Source: Alphaproteobacteria bacterium | GTDB taxonomy: Bacteria > Pseudomonadota > Alphaproteobacteria > Micavibrionales > Micavibrionaceae | Assembly: GCA_021775995.1 (NCBI GenBank) | Contig: JAJFGS010000003.1 | Span: forward strand, 205,654-269,653 | Length of the DNA stretch: 64,000 bases | Direction: 5' to 3' | Part shown: one piece after another, positions 35,027-45,129 of the stretch | How the letters are laid out: each line of letters begins with the position of its first letter | How positions within the stretch are numbered: the first letter of the stretch is position 1 | Program-made: the position numbers and the translations under genes | Notes under the pieces: model-generated | Told to the model about the DNA's origin: nothing | Seen by the model: the letters and a program-made list of their open reading frames with translations, nothing else | Databases searched by the model: none

Positions 35027-35869
35027 ATGGCTCAAGATAGTCTAAAAATTCTAGAAAATTATGGTACTGGAAAAGACGAAGATATTGACTTGGTCGGCTG
35101 TGCGTTGGCAATGGCTGCAATTGAAAGCCCGGGAATTTCTATTGAACGCTTTCAAAACCATATTAAAAAATTAGAAGAAGAAGTTGCCGCACGCCATGCT
35201 TTGTTAATTAAAGAAGGTGCGGTAGATGATGCCGCAACACAACTCGCGGCGTTGAAGCATATTATTGCAGATCAACATGAATATATTGGCGATGAAAACA
35301 CTTATGATGATTTACAAAATGTAAATTTGATGCGTGTTATTGAACGTCGTAAAGGGATGCCTGTTACGCTTGCTTTGATTTATATTCATGTGGGTCAAGC
35401 ACAAGGTTGGCAGGTCGAAGCTTTAAGTTTTCCAGCGCATGTTGTTTGTAGAATTGAAAAAAACGGTATGAGAATTTTATTCGATCCTTTTAATTGTTGT
35501 GCTGTATTGCAAGCGGCAGACTTAAGAAATTTATTAAAGACTTTGTTAGGGCCTCAAGCCGAGCTTTCAAATACTTACTATAATCCTGCGACCAAGAGGG
35601 AACTTCTTATTCGTATGCAGAATAATATAAAGTTACGTCAAATTGAATCTGAGGATTATATAGGAGCCCTAAAGACTATTGATGTTATGCGCCTTCTTGA
35701 TCCAGGGGAATATCGCCTTCTTTTTGATGCTGGGGTTCTTTATGCAAGGACAAATCAGGCGATGGCGGCCATTGATTCTTTGGAAGAATATCTGGATCGT
35801 GCACCAGTAGCTGAAAACCAGCACGATGCTTTGGTGTTATTACAGCAAATAAAGAGTGGTTTGCAGTAG
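35027..35869 (+). CDS. SirB1-like transglutaminase-fold protein with TPR-like C-terminus
   Basis: This 280-residue protein resembles the SirB1/YchA family. The N-terminal transglutaminase-like part contains LMRVIERRKGMPVTLALIYI and SFPAHVVCRI (a cysteine and histidine pattern), then LFDPFNCC. The C-terminal third is helical, with tetratricopeptide-like spacing (ALKTIDVMRLLDPGEYRLLF). It starts 2 bases after the BON lipoprotein gene, so it is co-transcribed. The family's biochemical activity is not settled. Confidence 0.8.
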   Translation: MAQDSLKILENYGTGKDEDIDLVGCALAMAAIESPGISIERFQNHIKKLEEEVAARHALLIKEGAVDDAATQLAALKHIIADQHEYIGDENTYDDLQNVNLMRVIERRKGMPVTLALIYIHVGQAQGWQVEALSFPAHVVCRIEKNGMRILFDPFNCCAVLQAADLRNLLKTLLGPQAELSNTYYNPATKRELLIRMQNNIKLRQIESEDYIGALKTIDVMRLLDPGEYRLLFDAGVLYARTNQAMAAIDSLEEYLDRAPVAENQHDALVLLQQIKSGLQ

Positions 35870-35929
35870 TTTAACATCGTTTAATTAAGGCAACATTCTG
35901 AAAAAAAGGGGGTAATGTTATGTGCCCTC

Positions 35930-35958
35930 TTGTCACCTGATGCCCTAGGGTTTAAAAA
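35930..35958 (+). promoter_or_regulatory. Candidate promoter for pal
   Basis: TTGTCA (35930-35935), a 17-base spacer and TAAAAA (35953-35958) lie about 80 bases before pal. The match to sigma-70 is moderate. Confidence 0.35.
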
Positions 35959-36038
35959 TAGAATCACTACAAAAAACAGCCCCCGCATTTATGTGTGTGG
36001 CATATTTAAAAACGACGCTTAAATCAAAGGAGCTTTTC

Positions 36039-36599
36039 ATGCGCACACGTCACAATTTATCTAAATTATTAATGATTGCATTAATACCGTTGGTATTAGC
36101 TGCATGTTCGTCCAAAAAAGATTTGGGTGATTCTGATGGCATGACAATCGGACAACCTGCAGATCTTAATGAAGGCGTGGCAGTTGACGGTGATGGTTAT
36201 GGTACAGCCTCTATGGGCGGTGTTGATAGTAACGCAGTTCCAGGATCACAAGAAGATTTAGCCGCACAAGCGGGAAGTGATATTGTCTATTTTGATACCA
36301 ATCAACATGATTTAAATTCACAAAGTCGTAGCATTATTGAAGGTCAAGCGCGTTGGTTAAATTCTTATCCAAGTCTAAACGTGACAATTGAAGGTCATGC
36401 TGATGAGCGTGGAACACGTGAATATAATATTGCTCTTGGAGATCGTCGTGCAAATGCAGTCAAAAACTATATGATTGCTATTGGTGTTGATCCTCGCCGT
36501 GTTAATACAATCAGCTATGGTAAAGAGCAGCCTTTGGTTGTTGGTGCCGACGGTACGTCATGGGCACAAAACAGACGGGCACGGACGCGTGTTGAATAA
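36039..36599 (+). CDS. pal: Peptidoglycan-associated lipoprotein Pal
   Basis: Pal links the outer membrane to peptidoglycan as part of the Tol-Pal system. The 186-residue protein starts at 36039 behind a strong AAAGGAG site. Its lipoprotein signal ends at Cys23 (LAAC). A Gly/Asp-rich linker leads to the OmpA-like peptidoglycan-binding domain from about residue 84. That domain has IVYFDTNQHDLN, TIEGHADERGTREYN and GDRRANAVKNYM, with the Asp and Arg that bind diaminopimelate. The tolQRAB genes usually found before pal are not in this window; a SirB1-like gene precedes instead. Confidence 0.95.
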   Translation: MRTRHNLSKLLMIALIPLVLAACSSKKDLGDSDGMTIGQPADLNEGVAVDGDGYGTASMGGVDSNAVPGSQEDLAAQAGSDIVYFDTNQHDLNSQSRSIIEGQARWLNSYPSLNVTIEGHADERGTREYNIALGDRRANAVKNYMIAIGVDPRRVNTISYGKEQPLVVGADGTSWAQNRRARTRVE

Positions 36600-37425
36600 T
36601 CTAAGCAATAATGTAAGAGGTTTGGAGGCACGGAAAGGAAGGTTTCTGTGCCTTTCCTCTATTGTTTGTAGTGTTTTACTAGGCGGAATTGCTTTTCAAT
36701 CTGTAGCTGTTCAGGCGCAATCTACCCCTGTCTATGCCAGTAATAATGCAGGTCAAACTGAAATCCGTATTCAGCAATTAGAGACGCAAATTCGTGAACT
36801 AACAGGTAAAGTCGAAGAACAACTTTATGAGTTAAATTCTTTGAAACAAAAAATAAGATTTTTAGAAAATGATGCTGTTCAAGTTGGTAGTGGTGCTCCA
36901 CAGAGTCTATCTCCAAGTTCAGGTCAAATAGGCGCATCACAAATTGCACAACCTTCAACAAATAATCCATTGGGTGTTGATTTTAGTGGGCAGCAACCTA
37001 AAGGTATTCAAACTAAAACAGTTGTTGCTAGCAATAGTGATGCAACGGCACAATATGAGCAGGCATACTCTAATTTAAAGAATGCAAAATATGAAGAAGC
37101 ACAAGAAGGCTTTGATAATTTTTTAAACGTACACAGCGACCATATTCTTGCTGCTAATGCCAAATATTGGCTTGGTGAAACTTATTATGTGCGTGGCAAT
37201 TATAAAAAAGCTGCGCGTGTTTTTGCCGAAGGGTTTCAGACCTATCCAGAGAGTGCTAAATCTCCTGACATTCTCTTAAAGCTTGGGCTTACATTGAAAG
37301 CTTTAGGAAAGGAAAAGGATGCTTGTGTTGCTTTGGGACAAATCCTTGTTAAGTTTCCTGTTGGTAATGAAGATGTTTTAAGACGCGCGGATCAGGAGCG
37401 TAATGCATTATCCTGCGATGTCTAA
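36589..37425 (+). CDS. cpoB: Tol-Pal system protein CpoB (YbgF)
   Basis: CpoB coordinates cell-wall synthesis with Tol-Pal constriction. The periplasmic protein has a signal peptide (FLCLSSIVCSVLLGGIAFQS ending AVQAQS). A trimerising coiled coil follows (RIQQLETQIRELTGKVEEQL), then a Gln/Ser-rich linker and C-terminal tetratricopeptide repeats (KYEEAQEGFDNFLNVHSDH; YWLGETYYVRGNYKKAARVF). A GTG start at 36589, overlapping pal by 11 bases, is the most plausible. The open frame extends further upstream, and TTG 36622 is an alternative. Function is certain, the start is not. Confidence 0.88.
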   Translation: MLNNLSNNVRGLEARKGRFLCLSSIVCSVLLGGIAFQSVAVQAQSTPVYASNNAGQTEIRIQQLETQIRELTGKVEEQLYELNSLKQKIRFLENDAVQVGSGAPQSLSPSSGQIGASQIAQPSTNNPLGVDFSGQQPKGIQTKTVVASNSDATAQYEQAYSNLKNAKYEEAQEGFDNFLNVHSDHILAANAKYWLGETYYVRGNYKKAARVFAEGFQTYPESAKSPDILLKLGLTLKALGKEKDACVALGQILVKFPVGNEDVLRRADQERNALSCDV

Positions 37426-38432
37426 TGGATTGCCAAGATAGTTTAAAAGACGCCTTAATTAGTTTTTTAGAAAAACATTCAGATGTAAAAAGTCAAACGT
37501 CATTTGCTGTTGCCGTGTCTGGCGGTCCAGATAGCATGGCTTTAGCCAATCTCTTTTGTGACTTTGCCAAGTTAGAAAATAAAAAACTTCATATTTTGAC
37601 CATTGATCATGGTTTGCGATCTGAAGCAAAAATTGAAGCTAACCAAGTTGCTGATTGGGTAGAAAAGAAAAATTTAAAAAACATTACTCATAAAACCTTG
37701 CTATGGGAGGGTAAAAAACCTGAAGCCTCTATCATGGAAGAGGCGCGTGCCGCCCGATATGAATTGATAGATAATTACTGTAAAGAACATAAAATACAAA
37801 CAGTCTTTGTGGCCCATCACCAAGATGATCAAGCTGAAACTTTTCTTATCCGTCTGGCCAAAGGTAGCGGATTAGATGGTTTAGCGGGAATGAATGAGTT
37901 GCAAAGTTATAGCAAAAATTTAAAAATTGCACGCCCTTTTCTTAATATTTCAAAACAAACTTTGATAAATTATTGTGAAGAAAAATCTATAATTTTTATG
38001 AATGACCCAAGCAATAAAAACGAAAAATATCTTCGTCCGCGCTTGCGACAATCAATGGCTATTCTTGAAGAAGAAGGGTTAAGCCCAAAACGATTAACTA
38101 GTTTGGCTATTCGATTAAGAAGAGCGCGTCATGCGCTTGAAATTATAAGTGAAAAAAATTATCAAGATTGTTTGAAAGAAAAAAATGAAGAGCGTGCTGT
38201 TTTAGATTTTAATAAAATAAAATCCCAACCTGAAGAAATTATTTTTCGTGTTATTCAAAAAGCCGTTAAAGATATGCGTAAAGATGATTATTATGGTGTT
38301 CGTATGGAACGCTTAGAAAATTTGGTGATATCGTTGCTAGATAACCCATCTTTATTTAAACCTCGTACACTTGGTGGTTTAATCTTTGCATTAAAGGATA
38401 AAAATAGTTCATTATATATAGAAAAGGAGTAA
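37425..38432 (+). CDS. tilS: tRNA(Ile)-lysidine synthetase TilS
   Basis: TilS converts cytidine 34 of the AUA-reading tRNA-Ile to lysidine with ATP. The PP-loop SGGPDSMA begins at residue 32, and family signatures ILTIDHGLRSEA and FVAHHQDDQAETFLIRLAKG follow. At 335 residues it is shorter than E. coli TilS (432), lacking much of the C-terminal domain. This is common in alphaproteobacteria. The ATG shares a base with the cpoB stop, so the genes are translationally coupled. Confidence 0.93.
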   Translation: MDCQDSLKDALISFLEKHSDVKSQTSFAVAVSGGPDSMALANLFCDFAKLENKKLHILTIDHGLRSEAKIEANQVADWVEKKNLKNITHKTLLWEGKKPEASIMEEARAARYELIDNYCKEHKIQTVFVAHHQDDQAETFLIRLAKGSGLDGLAGMNELQSYSKNLKIARPFLNISKQTLINYCEEKSIIFMNDPSNKNEKYLRPRLRQSMAILEEEGLSPKRLTSLAIRLRRARHALEIISEKNYQDCLKEKNEERAVLDFNKIKSQPEEIIFRVIQKAVKDMRKDDYYGVRMERLENLVISLLDNPSLFKPRTLGGLIFALKDKNSSLYIEKE

Positions 38433-38440
38433 TTTTTATT

Positions 38441-39061
38441 TTGCGTGTAATCTTAGCTTTATTTTTGATTGTATCGGTCTTTTGTTCAATATCTTATGCG
38501 CAAGAGATTGAAAAGCTTACCTATGAAGACGCAAGTGAAATTCTTGATCAAGCTGATGTTCGTGGTTTTGTTTGGGGATTACCTCGTTCAATAATATTAG
38601 AAGAAGAGAAGGCTATCTTTGTTGAGGAGTCTAATGGCGCATTATTCTATGTGGATACAATCAGAGGTATTAGATCATCGATTACTTATGAATTTGAAGA
38701 TGATAAATTATACAGAGTGCGTATTTTTTCTGAAAAAAAATATCCACGACCGCAAGATCGAATGGAAGATTTGGTTAAAATTAAACGTGATTTAGTAAAA
38801 CGCTTTGGCGATCCTAAAGAAGAAAAATTTGAATGGTTAAACGATACAGACAAAAAATACCCTGAGAGTTGGGGCGTGGCTGTTTATCGCGGGGATTTAT
38901 CTATTACAATAAACTGGGATGGTACAAGAAGTGATGTTAGTGCTTATATAGGTTCATATAAGCCTTATAAACCAGTTTTGCTTGTAACTTATGAAGACGC
39001 AAAAGCGAAAAAAGCTAAGATAGAAGAAAAGGCTGCTGAGGATCTTAAAATACTGCCATAA
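38441..39061 (+). CDS. Hypothetical secreted protein
   Basis: This 206-residue protein has a clear signal peptide (VILALFLIVSVFCSISYAQE, cleavage after YAQ or SYA). The mature part mixes strands and helices (SITYEFEDDKLYRVRIFSEK; GDLSITINWDGTRSDVSAYI) and ends in a Lys/Glu-rich helix. It is not recognised, though the pattern of short beta-hairpins resembles small periplasmic beta domains. The start is TTG, with AAAAGGAG 11 bases upstream. It lies between tilS and ftsH. Confidence 0.7.
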   Translation: MRVILALFLIVSVFCSISYAQEIEKLTYEDASEILDQADVRGFVWGLPRSIILEEEKAIFVEESNGALFYVDTIRGIRSSITYEFEDDKLYRVRIFSEKKYPRPQDRMEDLVKIKRDLVKRFGDPKEEKFEWLNDTDKKYPESWGVAVYRGDLSITINWDGTRSDVSAYIGSYKPYKPVLLVTYEDAKAKKAKIEEKAAEDLKILP

Positions 39062-39182
39062 ATCAGCCCTGATTCTGGGCTAATCTAATAGAGTGAAAAT
39101 GCTAAGAAATGTGAGAATTGCTTGCTTTTTTGGCAAAAACCCTTACTTTGGCGGAACATTATAGAACAAGGATTTACCCTTT

Positions 39183-41102
39183 ATGAATAATTTCGGAAAA
39201 AACATCATTTTTTGGTTGGCCGTTGGCGTGTTGCTGGCTGTCTTGCTGAATGCTTTTCAAAGTGGACAAATGGGTGCGCTTAATCAAAAAGAAGAAGTTG
39301 CTTATAGTGATTTTATGGTTGATGCGCGTGAAGGTCGTATCGGCGATGTTTTGATTCGTGGGCAGAATATTACAGGTCACTATGCCAATGGTGGTAAAGA
39401 ATTTCTGGTTACTGTTCCTAACGGTGAAAATGTAGTTGAACGTTTGGATGGTAGTGGTGTTCGGATTCAGGCTCAAGAAGCAGAAGGTGAAAAATTAAGT
39501 ATCTTCTCTGTTTTGCTATCATGGTTTCCAATGCTTCTTCTCATTGGTGTTTGGATTTTCTTCATGCGTCAGATGCAAGGAAAAGGCGGCGGCGGTGCAA
39601 TGGGATTTGGTCGTTCGCGCGCAAAACTTTTAACGGAAAAACATGGCCGTGTAACATTTGATGATGTAGCGGGGATTGATGAAGCTAAGCTTGAACTGGA
39701 GGAAGTTGTTGAGTTTTTAAAAGACCCGCAAAAATTCCAACGCTTGGGCGGTAAAATTCCTAAAGGGGCACTACTTGTTGGCCCACCTGGAACAGGTAAA
39801 ACTTTAACCGCACGTGCTGTTGCGGGTGAAGCTGAAGTTCCATTTTTTACCATTTCTGGTTCTGACTTTGTTGAAATGTTTGTTGGTGTCGGTGCATCTC
39901 GTGTACGTGACATGTTTGAACAGGCCAAGAAAAATGCACCTTGTATTATCTTTATTGATGAAATTGATGCGGTTGGTCGCCATCGTGGTGCTGGCCTTGG
40001 CGGTGGAAATGATGAGCGTGAGCAAACCTTAAATCAACTCTTGGTTGAGATGGATGGTTTTGAAGCGAATGAAGGGGTTATCTTGATTGCGGCGACTAAC
40101 CGTCCTGATGTTCTTGATCCGGCATTGCTTCGTCCTGGGCGTTTTGATCGCCAGATTGTTGTGCCATTACCCGATGTTGTAGGCCGCGAAAAAATCTTAA
40201 AAGTCCATATGAAAAAAGTGCCATTGGCACCAAACGTCAACGCAAAAGTTTTAGCACGAGGTACACCAGGATTTTCTGGAGCGGACTTGGCTAACCTTGT
40301 AAATGAAGCGGCCTTGCTGGCGGCACGTAAAGATAAACGTACCGTTATGATGGATGATTTTGAAGGCGCTAAAGATAAAATTATGATGGGCGCAGAACGT
40401 AAATCCATGGTTATGACTGAAGAAGAGAAAAAATTAACCGCTTATCATGAGGCTGGCCACGCTATTGTTGCTATCCATGAAAAAGAATCAGATCCTATTC
40501 ATAAGGCGACAATTATTCCACGTGGTCGTGCGCTGGGACTTGTTATGCGTTTACCTGAGGGTGATAGAATTTCGATGTCTAAGGCTAAATTAAAAGCAGA
40601 CTTATCTGTCGCCATGGGCGGACGTATTGCTGAAGAAATGATTTTTGGTGATGAGGCCGTTACGACGGGTGCCTCCAGTGATATTCAAATGGCAACCGAT
40701 ACAGCGCGCCGTATGGTCACCGAATGGGGTATGTCAGATAAGCTTGGTCCTCTTCGTTACACTGATAATCAGGAAGAAGTTTTCTTGGGTCATTCTGTGG
40801 CGCAAAGTAAAAACATGTCTGATGACACGGCGGCACTGGTTGACTCCGAAGTAAAAGTTATTGTCGAGAATGCTTATAAGCGCGCACAAGAAATTCTAAC
40901 CAAGCACTTAGATCAACTTCATACATTGGCAAAGGCATTGCTTGAATATGAACTTTTAAGTGGTGATGAAATCAAAGACTTGTTGGCGGGTAAAAAAATT
41001 ATTCGTGCTGATGATGAAGATGAGACACCTATTGATAAAGGCCCAACGTCCTCTGTTCCTACAACGGGTGGTATTGGTGGTGAGCAACCGCAAGGGGCTT
41101 AG
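39183..41102 (+). CDS. ftsH: ATP-dependent zinc metalloprotease FtsH
   Basis: FtsH is a membrane-anchored AAA+ protease that degrades misfolded and regulatory proteins. The 639-residue chain has two N-terminal transmembrane helices around a periplasmic domain (about 8-24 and 108-127). Walker A GPPGTGKT is at 200-207 and Walker B FIDEID at 257-262. The second region of homology [17 protein letters not shown] is at about 306-322, and the zinc site HEAGH is at 422-426. The C-terminus is Asp/Gly-rich, as usual. A 121-base spacer with no evident terminator separates it from the preceding gene. Confidence 0.97.
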   Translation: MNNFGKNIIFWLAVGVLLAVLLNAFQSGQMGALNQKEEVAYSDFMVDAREGRIGDVLIRGQNITGHYANGGKEFLVTVPNGENVVERLDGSGVRIQAQEAEGEKLSIFSVLLSWFPMLLLIGVWIFFMRQMQGKGGGGAMGFGRSRAKLLTEKHGRVTFDDVAGIDEAKLELEEVVEFLKDPQKFQRLGGKIPKGALLVGPPGTGKTLTARAVAGEAEVPFFTISGSDFVEMFVGVGASRVRDMFEQAKKNAPCIIFIDEIDAVGRHRGAGLGGGNDEREQTLNQLLVEMDGFEANEGVILIAATNRPDVLDPALLRPGRFDRQIVVPLPDVVGREKILKVHMKKVPLAPNVNAKVLARGTPGFSGADLANLVNEAALLAARKDKRTVMMDDFEGAKDKIMMGAERKSMVMTEEEKKLTAYHEAGHAIVAIHEKESDPIHKATIIPRGRALGLVMRLPEGDRISMSKAKLKADLSVAMGGRIAEEMIFGDEAVTTGASSDIQMATDTARRMVTEWGMSDKLGPLRYTDNQEEVFLGHSVAQSKNMSDDTAALVDSEVKVIVENAYKRAQEILTKHLDQLHTLAKALLEYELLSGDEIKDLLAGKKIIRADDEDETPIDKGPTSSVPTTGGIGGEQPQGA

Positions 41103-41185
41103 CGTTTTTATTTCATAAAACACTTATTTTTCCTAAATGACTCCTATCCTTGTTTTTTTATTGTTTATTGAGTAAAACTTAAGCT

Positions 41186-42532
41186 ATGACAAAAAAATAT
41201 TTTGGAACAGATGGTATTCGCGGTACTGCAAACAAATACCCTATGACAGCAGAAATGGCGATGAAGGTGGCTATGGCCACGGCGCATGTCATGAAACAAG
41301 AAAATGGTGATAATATTGCGCGCGTTGTAATTGGTAAGGATACGCGGCTTTCTGGCTATATGCTGGAGCAAGCAATGGCTTCTGGCTTTGTGGCAATGGG
41401 GTTGGATATCATACGCACGGGGCCTATACCGACACCTGCTGTGGCGCGTTTAACAACTTCTTTACGGGCTGACATTGGTGTGATGATTTCTGCCTCACAT
41501 AATCCTTATCAGGATAATGGCATTAAACTTTTCGGTGCAGATGGTTATAAGCTTTCTAATGCATTAGAAGCTAAAATAGAAAAAATGATTGATCAAGATC
41601 TCACACCGTTCTTACCAAATGCGGATTATATTGGTAAGGCAACGCAACTTGATGATGCATCAGGTCGTTATATAGAATATATCAAACGCAGTTTCCCTAA
41701 AGGTAAAACGCTTAATAACTTAAAGGTTGTAATTGATTGTGCGCATGGTGCTGCCTATAAAGTTGCGCCGCAAATTTTATGGGAGTTAGAGGCGGATGTC
41801 ATTTCTATCGGTAATACGCCAAACGGTCGTAATATTAATGATGGTTATGGGGCAACCGCGACGGAAGCTCTGCAAGAGCGTGTTGTCGAAGAAAAAGCAA
41901 ATATAGGGATTGCTCTTGATGGTGATGCAGATCGTGTGATTATTATTGATGAGAAGGGCAATAAAATTGATGGTGATCAATTGCTCGGCTTACTCGCTAT
42001 TGCAAAACGTGATCAAGAGTTTTTAAAAGGTGGTGTTGTTGCGACTGTCATGTCGAATTTAGGATTGGAACGTTTTTTTGAAGAGCATGACATTGACTTT
42101 AAACGCACTCAAGTGGGTGATCGTTATGTTGTTGAAGAAATGAAGAAGAGTGGTTTTAATATTGGCGGAGAACAATCTGGACATATTGTGTTGAGTGATT
42201 TTGGAACAACAGGTGATGGTCTTTTGGCAGCATTACAAGTTCTTTCAATTGTTAGTGAAAGTGGTAAGCCAGCCAGTGAAGTTTGTCACGTGTTTGATCC
42301 TTTACCGCAATTGTTAAAAAATGTTCGATATTCTGGCGTTACACCACTTGATAAAGAGCAAGTTCAATCGGCAATTAAAATTTCAGAAGAAAAATTAAAT
42401 GGGGGAGGGCGTTTGTTGGTGCGCGCTTCAGGAACAGAACCTCTCATCCGCGTTATGGCTGAAGGAGATGATAGTTCATTGGTTGAATCTGTGGTTAATG
42501 ACCTTTGTTCCGTGATTGAGCAAGCTGCATAG
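41186..42532 (+). CDS. glmM: Phosphoglucosamine mutase
   Basis: GlmM interconverts glucosamine-6-phosphate and glucosamine-1-phosphate for UDP-GlcNAc synthesis. The 448-residue protein has [13 protein letters not shown] at the N-terminus. The active-site serine loop [14 protein letters not shown] holds Ser104. The metal site is [12 protein letters not shown] and the sugar loop is GGEQSGHI. The C-terminal phosphate-binding loop is [15 protein letters not shown]. All catalytic elements are intact. The usual folP neighbour between ftsH and glmM is missing here. Confidence 0.97.
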   Translation: MTKKYFGTDGIRGTANKYPMTAEMAMKVAMATAHVMKQENGDNIARVVIGKDTRLSGYMLEQAMASGFVAMGLDIIRTGPIPTPAVARLTTSLRADIGVMISASHNPYQDNGIKLFGADGYKLSNALEAKIEKMIDQDLTPFLPNADYIGKATQLDDASGRYIEYIKRSFPKGKTLNNLKVVIDCAHGAAYKVAPQILWELEADVISIGNTPNGRNINDGYGATATEALQERVVEEKANIGIALDGDADRVIIIDEKGNKIDGDQLLGLLAIAKRDQEFLKGGVVATVMSNLGLERFFEEHDIDFKRTQVGDRYVVEEMKKSGFNIGGEQSGHIVLSDFGTTGDGLLAALQVLSIVSESGKPASEVCHVFDPLPQLLKNVRYSGVTPLDKEQVQSAIKISEEKLNGGGRLLVRASGTEPLIRVMAEGDDSSLVESVVNDLCSVIEQAA

Positions 42533-42627
42533 TTTTCATAATTCAATAACAGGTTATTTTCTAACGCTTGATAACCATTTTATTGCCATTGTTTTCTTTA
42601 GTTTTAATCGCTAAAACATAGAATGAT

Positions 42628-43698
42628 ATGACGCAAGTAAACTCTTCTTTGTTGCCAAATGGCTTAAAGGACCTTTTGCCGCCGGAGGCTGAAAAGGAGG
42701 CGCATATCATCCATCTTTTGATGCAAGAATTTTCTAAATTTGGCTATGCGCGCGTTAAACCCCCCTTGGTTGAGTTTGAAGAGAGCCTATTATCGGAAGG
42801 TCCCGGGAAAGCTTTAGCACGTAATACTTTTCGTCTGATGGATCCTGTCTCTCAACGTATGATGGGGGTGCGGGCTGATACAACGGCGCAAATTGCGCGC
42901 ATATCTCAATCAAGATTGGGAGATGACCCACGTCCATTACGGCTTTCTTATGCGGCAGATGTATTAAAAATTAATGGGTCACAGTTAAGACCTGAGAGAC
43001 AATTTTGCCAAGTGGGCTGTGAGATGATTGGCGTAGGTGATTACCAAGATGATGTTGAGATATGTTTGGTTGCTCTGTCTTCGATTAGTAAAACTGATAT
43101 TGAAAATTTATCTATTGATTTGTCTATTCCTGTGTTGGTTGAAGAAATGTTTGCTGCTTTTGATGTCAATGAAGATGAAAAAGATATTTTGAATAAACTT
43201 CTGCAAAAACGTGATCGTGATGGGTTGGCAAGTATTGGATCTGACATCGCTAAGATTTTTATTTCATTGCTAGATACATCTGGTGTTGCGGTGGAAGCGA
43301 TTGACAAATTACAAAAAATATCTATTCCAAATAAAGAGCAGAGCAGTATTGGTAAACTTGAAGAAGTTTATAAAGGTTTATCAGAAGCTTTAGAAATTTA
43401 TGGTTTAAACCATATTAATATTACGATTGACCTTATTGAACGCCGAGGCTTTGATTATAAAAGTGGCATTAGTTTTACTTTGTTTTCAGCGGATGCTCGT
43501 GGGGAGTTAGGGCGTGGTGGTCGTTACTATGTTTGTGATAAGGAAGAAGCGGTCGGGTTTACTTTGTATATGGACAGTATTGTAAGGGCGAGTGCTATGA
43601 CTTTTGATGAAAATAAAAAATCAGTAACCCAAGAAAGTGATTGGGTAGAGATTAAAAAATTACAAGACTCTGGATATCAAGTGTCTCGCACAAAATAA
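42628..43698 (+). CDS. hisZ: ATP phosphoribosyltransferase regulatory subunit HisZ
   Basis: HisZ is a catalytically dead histidyl-tRNA-synthetase paralogue that activates the short form of HisG in histidine synthesis. The 356-residue protein keeps class II synthetase motif 2 features (RTFRLMDPVSQRMMGVRADTTAQ) and the QVGCEMIG strand. It ends with RRGFDYKSGISFTLFSAD and GRGGRY, like HisZ, and lacks the anticodon-binding domain of HisS. hisG itself is not in the window. It is followed by purA after 32 bases, an order often seen in alphaproteobacteria. Confidence 0.9.
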   Translation: MTQVNSSLLPNGLKDLLPPEAEKEAHIIHLLMQEFSKFGYARVKPPLVEFEESLLSEGPGKALARNTFRLMDPVSQRMMGVRADTTAQIARISQSRLGDDPRPLRLSYAADVLKINGSQLRPERQFCQVGCEMIGVGDYQDDVEICLVALSSISKTDIENLSIDLSIPVLVEEMFAAFDVNEDEKDILNKLLQKRDRDGLASIGSDIAKIFISLLDTSGVAVEAIDKLQKISIPNKEQSSIGKLEEVYKGLSEALEIYGLNHINITIDLIERRGFDYKSGISFTLFSADARGELGRGGRYYVCDKEEAVGFTLYMDSIVRASAMTFDENKKSVTQESDWVEIKKLQDSGYQVSRTK

Positions 43699-43730
43699 AA
43701 GATTTGAGTATTTAACCAAAGGAAAAAACT

Positions 43731-45023
43731 ATGTCGAATGTTGCTGTGATCGGATCTCAATGGGGTGATGAAGGAAAAGGAAAAATTGTCGATGTTTTAT
43801 CAAGCGAAGCGGATATGGTTGTGCGTTTCCAAGGGGGGCATAACGCAGGGCATACGCTCGTTATTGATGGTGTAACCTATAAATTACATTTGCTTCCCTC
43901 TGGCATTGTGCGTCCAGGAAAGATGTCAATTATTGGTAACGGGGTTGTGGTTGATCCGAAAGCATTGTTAGAAGAAATTGAAACGGTAAAGGGGCAGGGC
44001 GTTGATGTTAGTGAGGATAATCTGTTGCTTGCTGAAAATGCGACATTAATTTTACCTGTCCACCCTGCACTTGATATCGCGATGGAAGAGGCGCGCGGTG
44101 CAAAGAAGATTGGTACAACGGGGCGTGGTATTGGTCTTGCTTATGAAGATAAGGTTGCCCGCCGTGGAATTCGTGTTTGTGATTTGGCACATAGTGATCA
44201 TTTGAAAGAACGTATTGAAAACATGTTAGACCATCATAATGTCCTATTAAAAGGTATGGGTGCAGAAGAAATGAAAGTCACCGACATTTATGATGAATTG
44301 ATGGGGATGGCGGATCAAATTCTTTCTTATTCTGGTGTCGCATGGAAAGCCATTGATGACGCCGATAAAGCTGGTAAAAAGATTCTATTTGAAGGCGCAC
44401 AAGGACATTTCTTGGATGTGGATCATGGAACCTATCCTTTTGTAACATCGTCCAATACGGTGGCGGCGCAGGCAGCAGCAGGTGCTGGTGTTGGTTCAAA
44501 AAAAATTGGTTATGTACTTGGGATTACCAAAGCTTATACAACGCGCGTTGGGTCTGGTCCATTCCCGACAGAGCTTCATGATGATATTGGTGAAGAAATT
44601 GGTAAAAAAGGTCATGAGTTTGGAACTTCAACAGGGCGTAAGCGCCGCTGTGGCTGGTTTGATTCCGTGCTCGTGCGTCAGGCGATTAAAACAGGCGGTA
44701 TTGATGGTATTGCTCTCACTAAAATGGATGTTTTGGATGGTTTTGATGAAATTAAAGTCTGTGTTGCTTATGATTTAAATGGTGAGCGTATTGATTATCT
44801 TCCTGCTTCAACGGTGGATCAAGCCAATATCAAGCCGATTTATGAAACTATTCCAGGGTGGAAAGATACATCGCAAGGGGCACGTAGCTGGGCGGATATC
44901 CCTGCGGCGGCGGTAAAATATGTTCGTCATATTGAGGAATTGATTGAAGCGCCTGTTGCGCTACTCTCAACCAGTCCAGATCGTGATGATACAATCTTGA
45001 TGCAAGATCCATTTAGAGCCTAA
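43731..45023 (+). CDS. purA: Adenylosuccinate synthetase
   Basis: PurA makes adenylosuccinate from IMP, aspartate and GTP, the first committed step to AMP. The 430-residue chain starts with the GTP-binding signature [19 protein letters not shown]. It has the His of GGHNAGHT, the IMP region [14 protein letters not shown], and near the C-terminus [13 protein letters not shown]. All motifs are intact and the length is typical. It follows hisZ in the same direction with 32 bases between. Confidence 0.97.
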   Translation: MSNVAVIGSQWGDEGKGKIVDVLSSEADMVVRFQGGHNAGHTLVIDGVTYKLHLLPSGIVRPGKMSIIGNGVVVDPKALLEEIETVKGQGVDVSEDNLLLAENATLILPVHPALDIAMEEARGAKKIGTTGRGIGLAYEDKVARRGIRVCDLAHSDHLKERIENMLDHHNVLLKGMGAEEMKVTDIYDELMGMADQILSYSGVAWKAIDDADKAGKKILFEGAQGHFLDVDHGTYPFVTSSNTVAAQAAAGAGVGSKKIGYVLGITKAYTTRVGSGPFPTELHDDIGEEIGKKGHEFGTSTGRKRRCGWFDSVLVRQAIKTGGIDGIALTKMDVLDGFDEIKVCVAYDLNGERIDYLPASTVDQANIKPIYETIPGWKDTSQGARSWADIPAAAVKYVRHIEELIEAPVALLSTSPDRDDTILMQDPFRA

Positions 45024-45129
45024 TATTGCCGGTTTCCATAGGATTTAAGGTTGATTTACATTCGGAACAAAGCGATTTAGAATAAAAAGAGTACTTTTAC
45101 CGCTTTTCTAACTCACTTTTCCCGATGAT

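Noticed and set aside
40034..40408. A 124-codon minus-strand frame inside ftsH
   Set aside because: It is a shadow of the conserved FtsH AAA domain, with no independent signals.
42552..42576. GGTTAT/ATAACC stem after glmM as a terminator
   Set aside because: The stem is only 6 bases with a 13-base loop and no T run; it is too weak to list.
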